This document shows, piece after piece, positions 12,719 through 24,291 of a stretch of 64,000 nt of DNA (positions are counted from its first letter, which is position 1; every line of letters begins with the position of its first letter). The stretch comes from Trichoplax sp. H2 (taxonomy: Eukaryota > Placozoa > Uniplacotomia > Trichoplacea). Made by a program: the position numbers and the translations under genes. The stretch covers positions 744,001 through 808,000 of the forward strand of contig NOWV01000012.1 of the NCBI GenBank assembly GCA_003344405.1, in the 5' to 3' direction. The notes beneath the pieces were generated by a model that was not told where the DNA came from, made no database searches, and saw nothing but the letters and a program-made list of their open reading frames with translations.

Positions 12719-15700
12719 TTAAACACGTAAAATATATTCGGGATAAGCTGAATTATCATTTGATACTACAAATATAGTTGGATTAGTGTAATTATCAACA
12801 ACAGAATGGATTCGTTCTGATTGACTTCCTGGGATAAGTGTTAAATTAGGCTTATTCGAACTACTAATTCCTGCTTGAACATAGATACCCGTTAGAACGC
12901 GAGCTATTAATAGTGTATTACCATAAGTGAGTGATGTTTTTGCACGGACAGCAAAATAAGTTCCTGTTCCAAGCATAGAACCTATAGAGCAAAGTAATGT
13001 AAAAAAAAAAGTCACCTACCGTTAGAATGACTTGAACTAACCTTGAATACAGATTGATAGCTATAGGCTAATGATAACAAAATAAGGGAGATTGTCACAC
13101 TATACTAACACTACCAATTCCATCTTGATCTAACAACGTTAAACGTCTTAATAACTAGCACATACACTTTTATTTAAAGCGCGGAATAATACATAGCATT
13201 AGTGTTATACTGCTTTATTTTCATTTCTAAAAATGCTCATTATTTCTACTACAAAACTGCATTAGAGTAATAGCTGCATATTTTCGATATAATAATCTCG
13301 AAATATGTTCGTTTAATTTCAACCTCTGTATACAATATCAACGATATTCAACGATCTCTAAACATGTTAATTCATTTCGATTACAATTTACGACCTTTAA
13401 CATCTTAATTTGCCGGTACTTTTATTATTTAAACGACAACATACTGTATTATGCATTACAATACAGCGACACTAAATTTATTAATAACTTCAATTTAACT
13501 GTAATATATGACATCAATAGAGGCAAACTACGATAATATCTCCTCAAACACGTTAATTTATTTAATTTGACTATCATTTAGACGTTAGTGGTATGTTGCG
13601 ATCACTAAAGACGTTAACTAGTTACTTTTATTTCACTGCCTTACAAAATTAACAAACTAGAGGAAATATTTTACTGTTGTACAGTACAGTGTTATAATTA
13701 TCATAATAGTGAATGATACTATCTCTAAACATGTTCGTTCAGCTTGACTAGAATTGGCTGCTTCAACTTTATGTAACATACCCGCAAAGCTCTTTATTGC
13801 ATTAATTGTAAGCGAGGTATATGATCTTAATGGTATATTGAGATACCATAATCACGAAACATATTATCCGCCTTAACCTAGCCGTAATACATGATAGGGT
13901 ATATTACGATGTTGCGATCTTTAACTACGGTAATTGCTTTAATTGAGCCCAAATAGATAACCTAAATTGTAGTACACACTACGACCTTCAAATATTTTAA
14001 TTACCTTAATTTATAATATAGGGTGATTAATGGCAGTAATGGTATCTGGATGTGTTGCAACATTGCGACCTTTAAACATCTTAACTACTTCAATTCGACT
14101 CTAATAAGATATTACCCGTTCTAGCTACTTCAGTGCAACTTATAATTACATTTATACATGTAAATAACATTAGTCCTAGATCAACAGGACTGTATCGAAA
14201 TATTGAGTCTCAACTAACCAAATGATTTTCCTGAGTAGTCCCTATCAAAGCCCCTCTTACATATACCATCGATATTCGATCCTGCTGTACCGTGAAACAA
14301 CAGCTTCTCAACTGGAGTGCCAGGTTTGTATTTCCGGATTGCATTTTCAACATCTTTTTTCATGATTTGATAGCGACGATACAAATTCCAGTTTTGAATA
14401 CGTGTTATATTGCGAACACGAAGCCCAGTGAATCCAAGAAGATTTGTAATTTGACTTATTTCGTGTTGATTAGTAACATCAACAGCGTGATAATAACCAT
14501 TAGTTATTTCACCCATTTCATCCCAATACGGAGGTACAGTGATCTCGTCATCTATTTACAATATTAGATTGATTCATGATCATTTAAAAGTTTTTAAACT
14601 TTTCAACCGTTTTAATGGACAAATTTATACTGGCAGATACCCCATTTATAGTACAGTATTTGCTAATACGTAGATGAGAAAGAGAGATTGATTTATCGAC
14701 ATATCGTCATCCCTGTCAAAAGTAGAGAATCAAATCTACTGTATCTTACTCACCGGTTGACATAAATCTTCCTATCGGATACTGTTTTCCAGAAACTGTC
14801 ATAATCATGTTTTCATAGTCAATCGATTTTATTCCTGAATCGACCAAAAAAATCTTATTGGTCTTATCTTGGAGATAGATTTCATAATTTTTAACGAGGT
14901 CATAATTCATCTTACTATCAAATTTAAATTTGGATTGACCAATAATGGCATACCAGGAAGTAGTTTTAGCTATCGCTACTTGTACTTCGTTAGCGGCTTT
15001 TTCTTTCAACCGTGAAGCAAATAACTTATGAATAGCTGATATCGCATTTAAGATATCGGGTTCAAATCCGTGAATTTTTATCATTTTATTTCGATGGTAA
15101 TAGACTAGGATTGTATTATATTTGCACCAAAATTGTAATGTTATATAATGCCAACGATTTAGGTCGATATCGACGAAGTAATCTTCGTCAGTAATTTGGT
15201 GGCACCTCCAAGTATCAGCACAATCATTCACAATTGATCGCATCCGGTCTATTTTATAGCGATTCTGAGATGCGTAGATAATTTTTAAACCAAATTGGGG
15301 GTTTGCCATACTAAAAGTTATTTCCCAAGGCAACTTTAGCTTCTTAATCTCTTGCCCTATCCATGTTGCAATCTCTTCCACTCGATCTCTTGAACTTAAG
15401 GCAAAATCAACACAATTCAATCTGGTCTTATCATCTTCGTGATTAAACAAGAATAATTCAATCTCAAAGAGTATCTGGTGGATATACTCCGCGTTTAATT
15501 CTATACTTATTAATGGGAATGAAACAGAACGATCACCACTTGCATTAATATAGCTTAATAACTGACCCACACCGGTTAAACAGCCATATGGACATATCTG
15601 ATATAAGTTACAATTGAGTTGAAAATTTGGCAAACACTGCAAAGTTTCCAATGTATGCTGAGAATTACAATTGTCCATAACACCATCCAATGTCTCTAAT

Positions 15701-18700
15701 TTGCGATGTTGATCACATAATACTGTTAAATCAATAATGGCATCGCTTGTAGCTGCAACAATATTTCCATGATAGAGATTAACATATAATGGTTTATCAT
15801 TAATATAACAGCAAGCGGTAAAGTACAGTACATAGCTACCGTTCGAGCTATTTGCAAGATTACTACTGCTACATTTTGTAACTAATTCAATCTCCTTGCG
15901 ATCTGGCATTAAAACAGGTTGCATAGCTATTGGTGGTGTAGCAGGTATACTGTTAAATGATAGGAGAGATGATGATGACGGTGATTGAGTGGTAGTGACT
16001 AATGGCACAGTCTGATTTGGTGCATTTAATCCAGTTGATCGTTCATGTAATAGTCTTATAAATAGTTGTTGATGATTAATTTGGTTATCTAGGATAACAA
16101 AATAAACCGTCTTTAAGCAAATTTCTTCCTTAAGCTGCCGACTGAAACTAGATACCACATCGATCATTCCTTTGATCACTTCATCAGCCTTCAACCGACT
16201 TCCACCAATTCCAATCATGGGTATAGCTATAGATTTCATCAATTCTATTTTGGCTTTTTCTAGGCAACGCGCTAACCCATCCTTTAGCCACTAGAATATA
16301 AAATTGATCATGAGAATACAATACTTTATTCATATCTCAATGGTTAATGAGCTTCGATATGAATTAGCTTAGCCTGTAGGAAGAATTATAATGATGAAAA
16401 ATTTTACAGACTTACTGTGATCGATTTACTGGAACTTAAAAATGGCAAGTGATATACTTTTTTACATCCAAAATAGCTCCCACCAGTACTACCAATATCC
16501 TTGATACCTAGAAATTGTAACTGAATTTCACATTCAAGTTGATAACCTAGACCACCAGCTTTATGTAATGCGGTAGCGATGGCGCCATCGTAATAGGATT
16601 TCAGCTTCATAGAATTGACGATAACATCAGCCTAAAGATGCAAGATAGCATAATATAAATGAACTTTATTTATGTGTATAGCTAATTTCGCAAAGTGTAA
16701 TTTGAATGAAGATATTTCAATATTTTTATAACAAAATTTTTAACATAATTATAACTTTACGCACTACTCGCCCTTCTTTCTCGATACTTCCTATTACCAA
16801 TTTAATAGCAACACGATCATTTATATTATCCGACGTGGCTTTCTTAGGCAAAGTTGACGTTAGGGGTAGTTTATTTATAGGAGTATTAGGGATGACTGTT
16901 TGCGCGGATAATTCATTATTATTAGCGAGAATTAATTTATTTGATACTTTATCCACATCAGATGTCGTCGTAGTTTGTAAATTACAACTTGCTCTACCAT
17001 TAGAATCTATAACTTTCTGAATCTTTACTTCATTCCTTTTAACCTGGTTCATACGCTTTGAGCCCTTCAAATTGGTTGATATACTACTATAAATTATTAA
17101 AATATAGAAATTATATATGTAAAAACAGCAAATTAAATTAGTGCTTGATATTAATAATTGAATAATATCTAGTCATGCTAACATATTACAGAGACAACTT
17201 TTAATTTCTAACACTGATTACAGATCAGTAGCTAGTAAAATTAAACTTGTAATAATTTACGTAAATGTACAGCGCTATTATTAGTACTACAGTATACCGT
17301 ACTCCAGTTAATTCATCATTTTCAGATGAGTGTGATGTACTCAAAAATATTGACGATGAATTATCAACTACTACCAAAGCTTAAAGAAAAGAAGTTACTA
17401 TGGGTAAAAAAGCAGCCGATGGAATTAAAATATGACTGCCAATATTCTCATAATACCTAATCAGACCACAATCGATTTCTGCTATCGAACACGAATTAAA
17501 TACAGTAACCGTTACAATCAATTAGTTCCTTAAAAATTCTGATGACGGATAACTCAGGTTTCAACAAGATTTAAAGAAATTGTGTGCAAGAATAGTCTTA
17601 GACTAAAACTTAACGTGAACTTGGTATTATAATTACCACTTCCATAACATCTAGTCAGATAACTTTCGATTGTAGATACTTATCGAATAACTGTTTACGA
17701 GAATAGGCTGTAATAGCATTAACATTTCAATGATGTATTAATTAATTTTTATTAATAATGCAATACGAGTATATGAAATATGAATCAGTAGTGAAAAGAT
17801 TTTTATTATTATCAACATTTTGCCCATTTAAGGAATATTTACTAGCCGAATCGTTTTCTTAAAATCTATATGAGTCATTTATAACATAGAATATAGGATA
17901 GCAGTCTAACATTGATTTAGCAATAAATACATCTAGTTACAGTTTGCTAACTGATACCTTTGATCTTTATCGTCTAGAATGATAATTATGCAGTCATTTT
18001 CATCTTGTAAAGATTTCAATCTCATCTGACGATGGCTTGATGTTAAAAATCTTCCCACCTTACAACCTGTACTAATAAACTGGTCCTCTTCAACAATAAC
18101 ATTATTTAACAGCTTATAAATCTCGTTCATAATAGATTCTCTATTTGATGGATTACATTGAACTTTAATTTGATGATGACAGATAGACGTATGCAGACAC
18201 TTTTTCTCGTCTGCTTTCTCAAATAGGATAACGCAATTATACTGATTTTCAAGTTGAAGGATTTCATGCATCAAATGTAATCGCAAGTATTCTATTTTCA
18301 AAGCTGAAAAAAATATCCACCGCATAAAACATAGTGAATTACTTTTCGTTATAAATGCGAAATAGATGCAAGTATTTTTAATAGAACTCTTACATACCTT
18401 GTTCAAGAGTTTTTTCCTGAAATAGCGCAAAATGATCCTGGAAATAGTTGCTATCAAGCGATTTTGTTTCTTTTGTATTAGAACTTAAAGACGGAGATTT
18501 ACTAATATAACGTCAGTAAAAGACTATTAGTATCAACTGGTAAAAAATACCCGTTCATGTGAACGGAGGATGATTTTTGTTGGTTGGCATTCGCGGATAT
18601 TAGAATTTAGATTTCTATTACTACGTGGCATTATTCATTCATTATTTCCTCGATGTACAGTACAACTCAATTTGTATTCACTAATTTTGTGTTAGATTCC

Positions 18701-20912
18701 TATCTGTGTCTAGCGTTATCCTTTTCCCACGATGTGTGAATATACTGCCGTACAATAACCATCCTGCAATACCGTATGTTTAAACAATTATTATTATACA
18801 ATTTTAGCTTAATTAGGATTTTATCCACTTTTAACGCTTGTGTTTTTTCATTACGCTATCTATGCACTAATTCAATTTATGCCCATTCGATAGCGTGCAA
18901 CGGAAACTTCATATAGTTTACATTAACCTTTGTTATTACTATATATGTAAAAAGTAGGGTACATTTACCATTAGAACACCACTATGATGCCCGAATCAAT
19001 CATTACGTTGTATAATAATTAAAAAAACATGCGGCAGCAGTAGCTATAAATCGGATTGTGCAGAAGTTTGCACACACAAAGCTCCATTATAATATGATGA
19101 TGATGATGACGATATATATATGTAAGACCTTTACAATTTTACTAAGCAGCTGCAGAAAGATGTCGATTGTGCAGGAGTTTGCACACGCAAAGCTCCACTA
19201 TAATACGATGATGATGATTATATAAGACCTTTCTAATTCTAGTAAAATGTTCGAAACTAATTTTAATAAAAATTTTCCCTTCTATTTCATATGTCGTAGA
19301 ACTTGAAGATCGTAATTTGCTAAGATAAGGTTAGCAAACAACCTTAATATCTATTTGCAAGTAAAATTTTGATAGTCTTTCTAAACTGATAATAACGATA
19401 TAAAGCTGTAAATTTCATTTCCAGTCAATAATTACTGTAAGTTGCAGTACAATCAATTTGTTCCACTCTGATTCGTATGTATAAAAAATTTAGAGTAGGC
19501 TTGCAAATACAATAATTTCAGTATCAATTCGTAAGCAATTTAAGCATAATTCTTTTAATCTAATAAAAACTTGTAGGACGAAATGAATTTGGGGAGAATA
19601 TTTACCTCTGATATTTAGCTGTTTTTACTACATCGTTGATTGTATCTGATTGTTCACCTTTATCCCAATCATCTGTAACATCAAATTAACCATATTTTTA
19701 ACTCTTTAATAAAATATTACCTAGCAATTTAAGAAGTATACAGTACCTTGAGTTAGTATGCTTTCTTCTTCTATCGATAACGGTTGATTTTGCATATTAG
19801 ATTGTTCTGATTCTTGCGCATACTTTTAACGATATAAATTCGAAAATATACTCAATAATTTACTAGTTGAAGGTTTTCTTCAAGTTTGTTCAATCAATTT
19901 TTTTAATTTAGAATTTAGTAATGGAATATCGATGATCTCATCATAATGAGTAACTCTCTTTGATAAATTAAGGAATAAATTTCATTATTTAGCTGATAAA
20001 AGATCGACGAATATCGATAACTTAACCATACACAATAGTATGATAGTGATGCGAAGCTAATACAGAAATAGTAATTCTAACCATAAAGTCTATCATACGT
20101 ACACTTACTAGACTTTGATGACGATAGTAATTAGATGAATAAATTAGCCGGCTATTAGCGCCCTATCCTAAATGAGATTCCCTTACCTCAATCGATTGAT
20201 TTTTACGGTTCAAAGTTCTATTTAGCAAATCGAAATTATGATTATCTACTGCGCATTCTTCATCGCTACCGCTATCGATAATAACGATGGGAGGAGATAG
20301 TTTTGAAGTAGTTTCGTGATGATACTTTAACGGGCTACGCAGTGATACTTTGGAAGACCGACATCGATTAGGCGATGGATGTAATGTTTGGATAGTCATT
20401 TGATGATTATTATCACCATCGATTACAATCACTTGATTGGAAAGCGTGTGAGATTTTGTTGTCTTTTTGCTGTCCTTCTTTTTTCTCTGTAAGAGATGGT
20501 TGGAATTACTCTTACTTTTATGGTGTTGTTTAGATCATGCATGGGATTTTTCGGTAGTCAATTCAATCGTATCTTGATCAACTAAGTTAACATAACCCGA
20601 AGTTGAAGGCATCAATTCGCCTCTTGATTGATCAGTAATGTTTGCATCATCTAGACATGGTAATGGATCGGTTAGTAAGTCTAATCCAGATGATCTTTGA
20701 TGCTGATATTGGTACGGATGGAGTCGTTGATAATTTGTAGTGGCAAGCGATTGGCTCCAACTATCACCATGTTTTATCTTCTTACGCTCTTGACAGTAGA
20801 AGAATTCTTCTGCTGCATCATGTTTTTCCTCACCTTGATCAGTCCATTCCTCAATGGATTTCAATTTTGTACTCTCTACTTGACCCGGAGCAGGATTTTT
20901 ACAGGGGTTCAT
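12719..20912 (-). CDS. Macro-domain PARP (PARP14/15 type): KH-like, macro, WWE, PARP catalytic domain; in-frame UGA in first modelled exon
   Basis: Probable NAD+-dependent mono-ADP-ribosyltransferase. Minus-strand exons: 20187..20912 (acceptor at 20918, so a further 5' exon is likely), 19747..19822, 19606..19672, 18398..18501, 17958..18303, 16768..17086, 16416..16631, 14754..16290, 14219..14551, 12719..12981; all phases agree, about 1328 codons. The N-terminal ~240 codons are polar, with SUMO-interaction-like motifs (P-P-I-V-I-I-D-S-G-S-D-E-E, Y-V-N-L-V-D-Q-D). Exon 5 resembles the KH-like repeats of PARP14. Exons 6-8 form a macro domain (V-A-I-K-L-V-I-G-S-I ... A-D-V-I-V-N-S ... A-L-H-K-A-G-G ... 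I-A-I-P-M-I-G-I-G-G); a second, degenerate macro-like region may follow. A WWE domain (from W-Y-A-I-I-G-Q) ends exon 8. The catalytic domain has L-F-H-G-T (His ~1217), G-T-G-T-Y-F-A (Tyr ~1250) and ends A-Y-P-E-Y-I-L-R-V, the form typical of PARP14/15. A TGA at codon 126 interrupts exon 1. Confidence 0.85.
12990..14210. repeat. Large PARP intron filled with decayed repeats
   Basis: The last intron of the macro-PARP (12982..14218) carries many diverged copies of a word like GCGACCTTTAAACATCTTAA-TTACTTCAATT or its variant CTCTAAACATGTTAATTCA (for example near 13360, 13390, 13542, 13725, 13915, 13982, 14065). Spacing is irregular (about 60-190 bp). It looks like an old minisatellite that has decayed. 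Confidence 0.55.
18510..19600. repeat. PARP intron with a 111-bp-spaced duplicated segment (19054-19245)
   Basis: This is the intron between PARP exons 3 and 4. The segment GATTGTGCAG(A/G)AGTTTGCACAC..CAAAGCTCCA..TATAATA.GATGATGATGA, ending TAAGACCTTT, occurs at 19054 and again at 19165. Each copy contains a short palindrome (TGTGCA...TGCACA). The rest shows nothing recognisable. Confidence 0.7.
20535..20537 (-). other. In-frame UGA interrupting the macro-PARP N-terminal exon
   Basis: The frame from ATG 20912 runs 125 codons, meets this TGA, and then stays open in the same frame for more than 110 further codons to the donor at 20187. No splice that simply skips the codon is obvious. An intron of roughly 90 bp ending at the CTCTTACAG acceptor (about 20490) is possible. 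The alternatives are a sequence error, an allele-specific nonsense change, or two transcripts. Confidence 0.7.
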
Positions 20913-20919
20913 TGGGTCT

Positions 20920-21775
20920 GTAATAAAGAAAAATACTTGAATAATTACCCTAAATCAATACTGGGCTACTTACTGGAAGGCAGATACAAGAATACAAGTA
21001 TAAGAGTACAATGTTAGTTAGCCAGCAGATCGAATGAACTTCATTTACAGTACAGGACAGTATAATTAAATAATTATTTTTAATTTTTCTCAATGTGTCA
21101 TAACAGAAACATATGAAAACTAGTATTTCATTAGTTTCGATCTCTATTTATTTTTTCCCCCTAAGGATTGTCTACCTTGGAAGAATGCGTCACCATGGTT
21201 ATTTTTTTTTACCCCTCCCATAAATATGAAATATATAACGAGTTTACTTCCAGGATCGCGTTTTACTGCTACTTATACAGTATACTGTAGGTAAAATGTA
21301 CTATGATTAGTTACAATCTAAACTATAACTATGCACATCGTAGGCTCGATTACGTCATGACTTGTTTTCCTTTCCTCATTTATATTTTGCTTATACTTGC
21401 TTATTATGCTGTGCCTGTGGGGTGCGATCTACCGCAAAGTACAAAATTATCCAGCTTTACCCCTTGAATAACAGTAGTATCCATCCATAATGGATTCCAT
21501 ACTGATCGCGGTGTATCTTAAGTTATTTTAGGTTATCTAAAGTTACACAAGCTATAAAAGTGCACATCGTAAAGTGCGTAATTATAGCTAAAGCCTAACT
21601 ACTTGTAGAAGCCAGTGGAAATTTATACAACTTCAATGCGTCAATAATTTTACTACGGTAGACCAGAGTTTGTAGTTGTAGAGCATTAGAACGGACCACA
21701 GAACACAATTCTGTAAAAGATTCGCAGGATTGTAGTCATTCCTAATAAATATCTTCATCCATTTTAATCCAGTTA
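20920..21775. other. Spacer 5' of the macro-PARP
   Basis: Probably holds an upstream exon or promoter of the macro-PARP, since an acceptor precedes its first ATG. No coding exon could be assigned with confidence, and nothing else is recognised. Confidence 0.4.
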
Positions 21776-22429
21776 AATGAAAATCTGAATACCCAGATTG
21801 CCCAGCCTACTCAGTATAGTATCATTCACTGAGATGCAAAGGAGTATCGAAGTTTTATAGACACTTTAGTCATTGCCACCGTCCAATGAAAATCTGAATA
21901 CCCAGATTGCCCAGCCTACTCAGTATAGTATCATTCACTGAGATGCAAAGGAGTATCGAAGTTTTATAGACACTTTAGTCATTGCCACCGTCCAATGAAA
22001 ATCTGAATACCCAGATTGCCCAGCCTACTCAGTATAGTATCATTCACTGAGATGCAAAGGAGTATCGAAGTTTTATAGACACTTTAGTCATTGCCACCGT
22101 CCAATGAAAATCTGAATACCCAGATTGCCCAGCCTACTCAGTATAGTATCATTCACTGAGATGCAAAGGAGTATCGAAGTTTTATAGACACTTTAGTCAT
22201 TGCCACCGTCCAATGAAAATCTGAATACCCAGATTGCCCAGCCTACTCAGTATAGTATCATTCACTGAGATGCAAAGGAGTATCGAAGTTTTATAGACAC
22301 TTTAGTCATTGCCACCGTCCAATGAAAATCTGAATACCCAGATTGCCCAGCCTACTCAGTATAGTATCATTCACTGAGATGCAAAGGAGTATCGAAGTTT
22401 TATTGACACTTTAGTCATTGCCACCGTCC
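21776..22429. repeat. 109-bp satellite, six nearly identical head-to-tail units
   Basis: Units start at 21776, 21885, 21994, 22103, 22212 and 22321, each exactly 109 bp. All start AATGAAAATCTGAATACCCA and end ATTGCCACCGTCC. The copies appear identical by eye apart from the array edges and a single A-to-T change in the last (TTTATTGAC for TTTATAGAC). Such uniformity points to recent expansion or homogenisation. It is not a CRISPR: there are no unique spacers. Confidence 0.97.
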
Positions 22430-23172
22430 ATTGACATTGATGATAAAAAAAAGGCATTGGTTAAGTACGGACAAAGAAGTTGAGAAGCCTCCTATATCCA
22501 AGAGTCCTCCGGCTATTAAAGGTAGCATTTGTTGTAACCAAATCTTAAGATTGTATACTATATGGACTTTTCACCGTTGCGCTTCTCTGCTTCTCACAAT
22601 TCACAATAATATCTAAAATGAATCTCACACATGAGCTGTATTGACATTAGCCTACCTAATTATGGGCTCCGTATTGAAGCTGAGTGCCAATGTAGCATTT
22701 TAGAACGAGGATAAATTTGATAATGTTGACTCTCTCACGCAGCAGCTATGGTGTGTAGTTCAAGGGTTTCAGATATTATTTCCTATAGTACCTGCTTTTC
22801 GAAGTTAGTAAAATTTAAATCCTTCGTTACTCTCAAATTCCTCAATTATGCATTATAATTTCGTTTCCGAATAACGTTACTGTTATATATCTGAATCTTA
22901 CACTTAGTTAATGTTAGTATATGTTCCCCACGAAAATACATAGCAGTTACAATCTTAATATATATGTATTTAGCGTATCATATGCATACCATTTGCAATA
23001 TTAGAAATGGAATACTTAAAGAATATAATGGAAGTTAACGCAATTATAGATCATGTTATTGCTCTTTGATTAGATATCAACAGATAAAGTCTTGCGCCTT
23101 CATCTTTAACGTAAGCTGAAAACTAATTAATCCTTTTCAACATTAGGAGTGTGTCGAAGCTTAACTCTTGCA

Positions 23173-23192
23173 NNNNNNNNNNNNNNNNNNNN
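23173..23192. other. Assembly gap (20 N)
   Basis: Run of 20 N. The sequence just after it restarts with a copy of 22603 onward, so it is probably a join between redundant contigs. Confidence 0.98.
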
Positions 23193-23506
23193 ACAATAAT
23201 ATCTAAAATGAATCTCACACATGAGCAGTATTGACATTAGCCTACGTAATTATGGGCTCCGTATTGAAGTTGAGTGCCAATGTAGCACTTTAGAACGAGG
23301 ATAAATTTGATATCGTTGACTCTCTCACGTAGCAGCTATGGTGTGTAGTTCAAGGGTTTCAGATATTACTAGTGCAAACTCCCGTCGCTTTACTGACGGT
23401 TTACGATAATGTGCTCATTTAACAGAGGTTCAGTAACTTTATATCGTGTACTGTGTACAGTACTGTACTGTACTGTAATGTACTGTATGCTGTACAAATG
23501 CACGGT

Positions 23507-23526
23507 NNNNNNNNNNNNNNNNNNNN
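23507..23526. other. Assembly gap (20 N)
   Basis: Run of 20 N, followed by a repeat of 23022..23172. Confidence 0.98.
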
Positions 23527-24291
23527 AATATAATGGAAGTTAACGCAATTATAGATCATGTTATTGCTCTTTGATTAGATATCAACAGATAAAGTCTTGC
23601 GCCTTCATCTTTAACGTAAGCTGAAAACTAATTAATCCTTTTCAACATTAGGAGTGTGTCGAAGCTTAACTCTTGCAACCGTATAATATTCCAACAGTCA
23701 AGGCAATAAAAAACTTATAAGGTGGTAAAATTTTATAGAAATTTCTTTCCAGTTGCACTTTTCTTTAAATGCAATGCACTGACAGATAGGATTTCTACCT
23801 ACTTTCAATCCACTGGTTGAAATGATTTGGATAAATTCGTTCATTTTTATTAAGACATTAAAAAGACCACAATTATAGCTCGGCTATAATATCAGTATTC
23901 TGTTATCAATAAAACGCTCATTTTTCATGACTATTAACAAATACCTTTGCTACAGTAGGCTTCTTTTAAATAAAAATGCTAACATTTCACGAGTAACAAC
24001 AAATACACATGTTATTAGTACAATATTATAAATAAAAATACTTCAATTTGCATTATTATTTACAAATAGGCATGTTGTTGCATAAAGCTTTAAAAATGAA
24101 AATGCTTCAATGTCACCATTTTTAAGGTTAACAGATAGATAGAATAGATCATGAAAGAGTATCATCATATGTATCATACATTATTTCTATTTTATAGTAT
24201 TGCGGTTAATAGCAATTTAAATAAATAGTAGCCAGGAAAAGAGAAATTCCACACCACTAGGGTGGACATGCCCTAATAAAAATATGACTAT

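Larger units (their letters stand above)
22430..24290. other. Gene-free spacer with two gaps and duplicated contig ends
   Basis: No supported coding sequence; a 61-codon open frame at 22431 has no domain and lies partly in duplicated DNA. Segment 22603..22778 is repeated at 23193..23368, and segment 23022..23172 is repeated exactly or nearly so at 23527..23677. A short GTAC-rich run (TGTACTGTGTACAGTACTG, continuing) lies at 23445..23495. Confidence 0.7.

Noticed and set aside
16706-17020. 104-codon plus-strand open frame opposite the macro-PARP
   Set aside because: Antisense shadow of a well-supported PARP exon.
21776-22429. CRISPR-like array
   Set aside because: The 109-bp units are directly adjacent with no unique spacers, and the context is eukaryotic.
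22431-22616. 61-codon plus-strand open frame after the 109-bp satellite
   Set aside because: No domain, no splice context, and it ends within DNA duplicated around assembly gaps.
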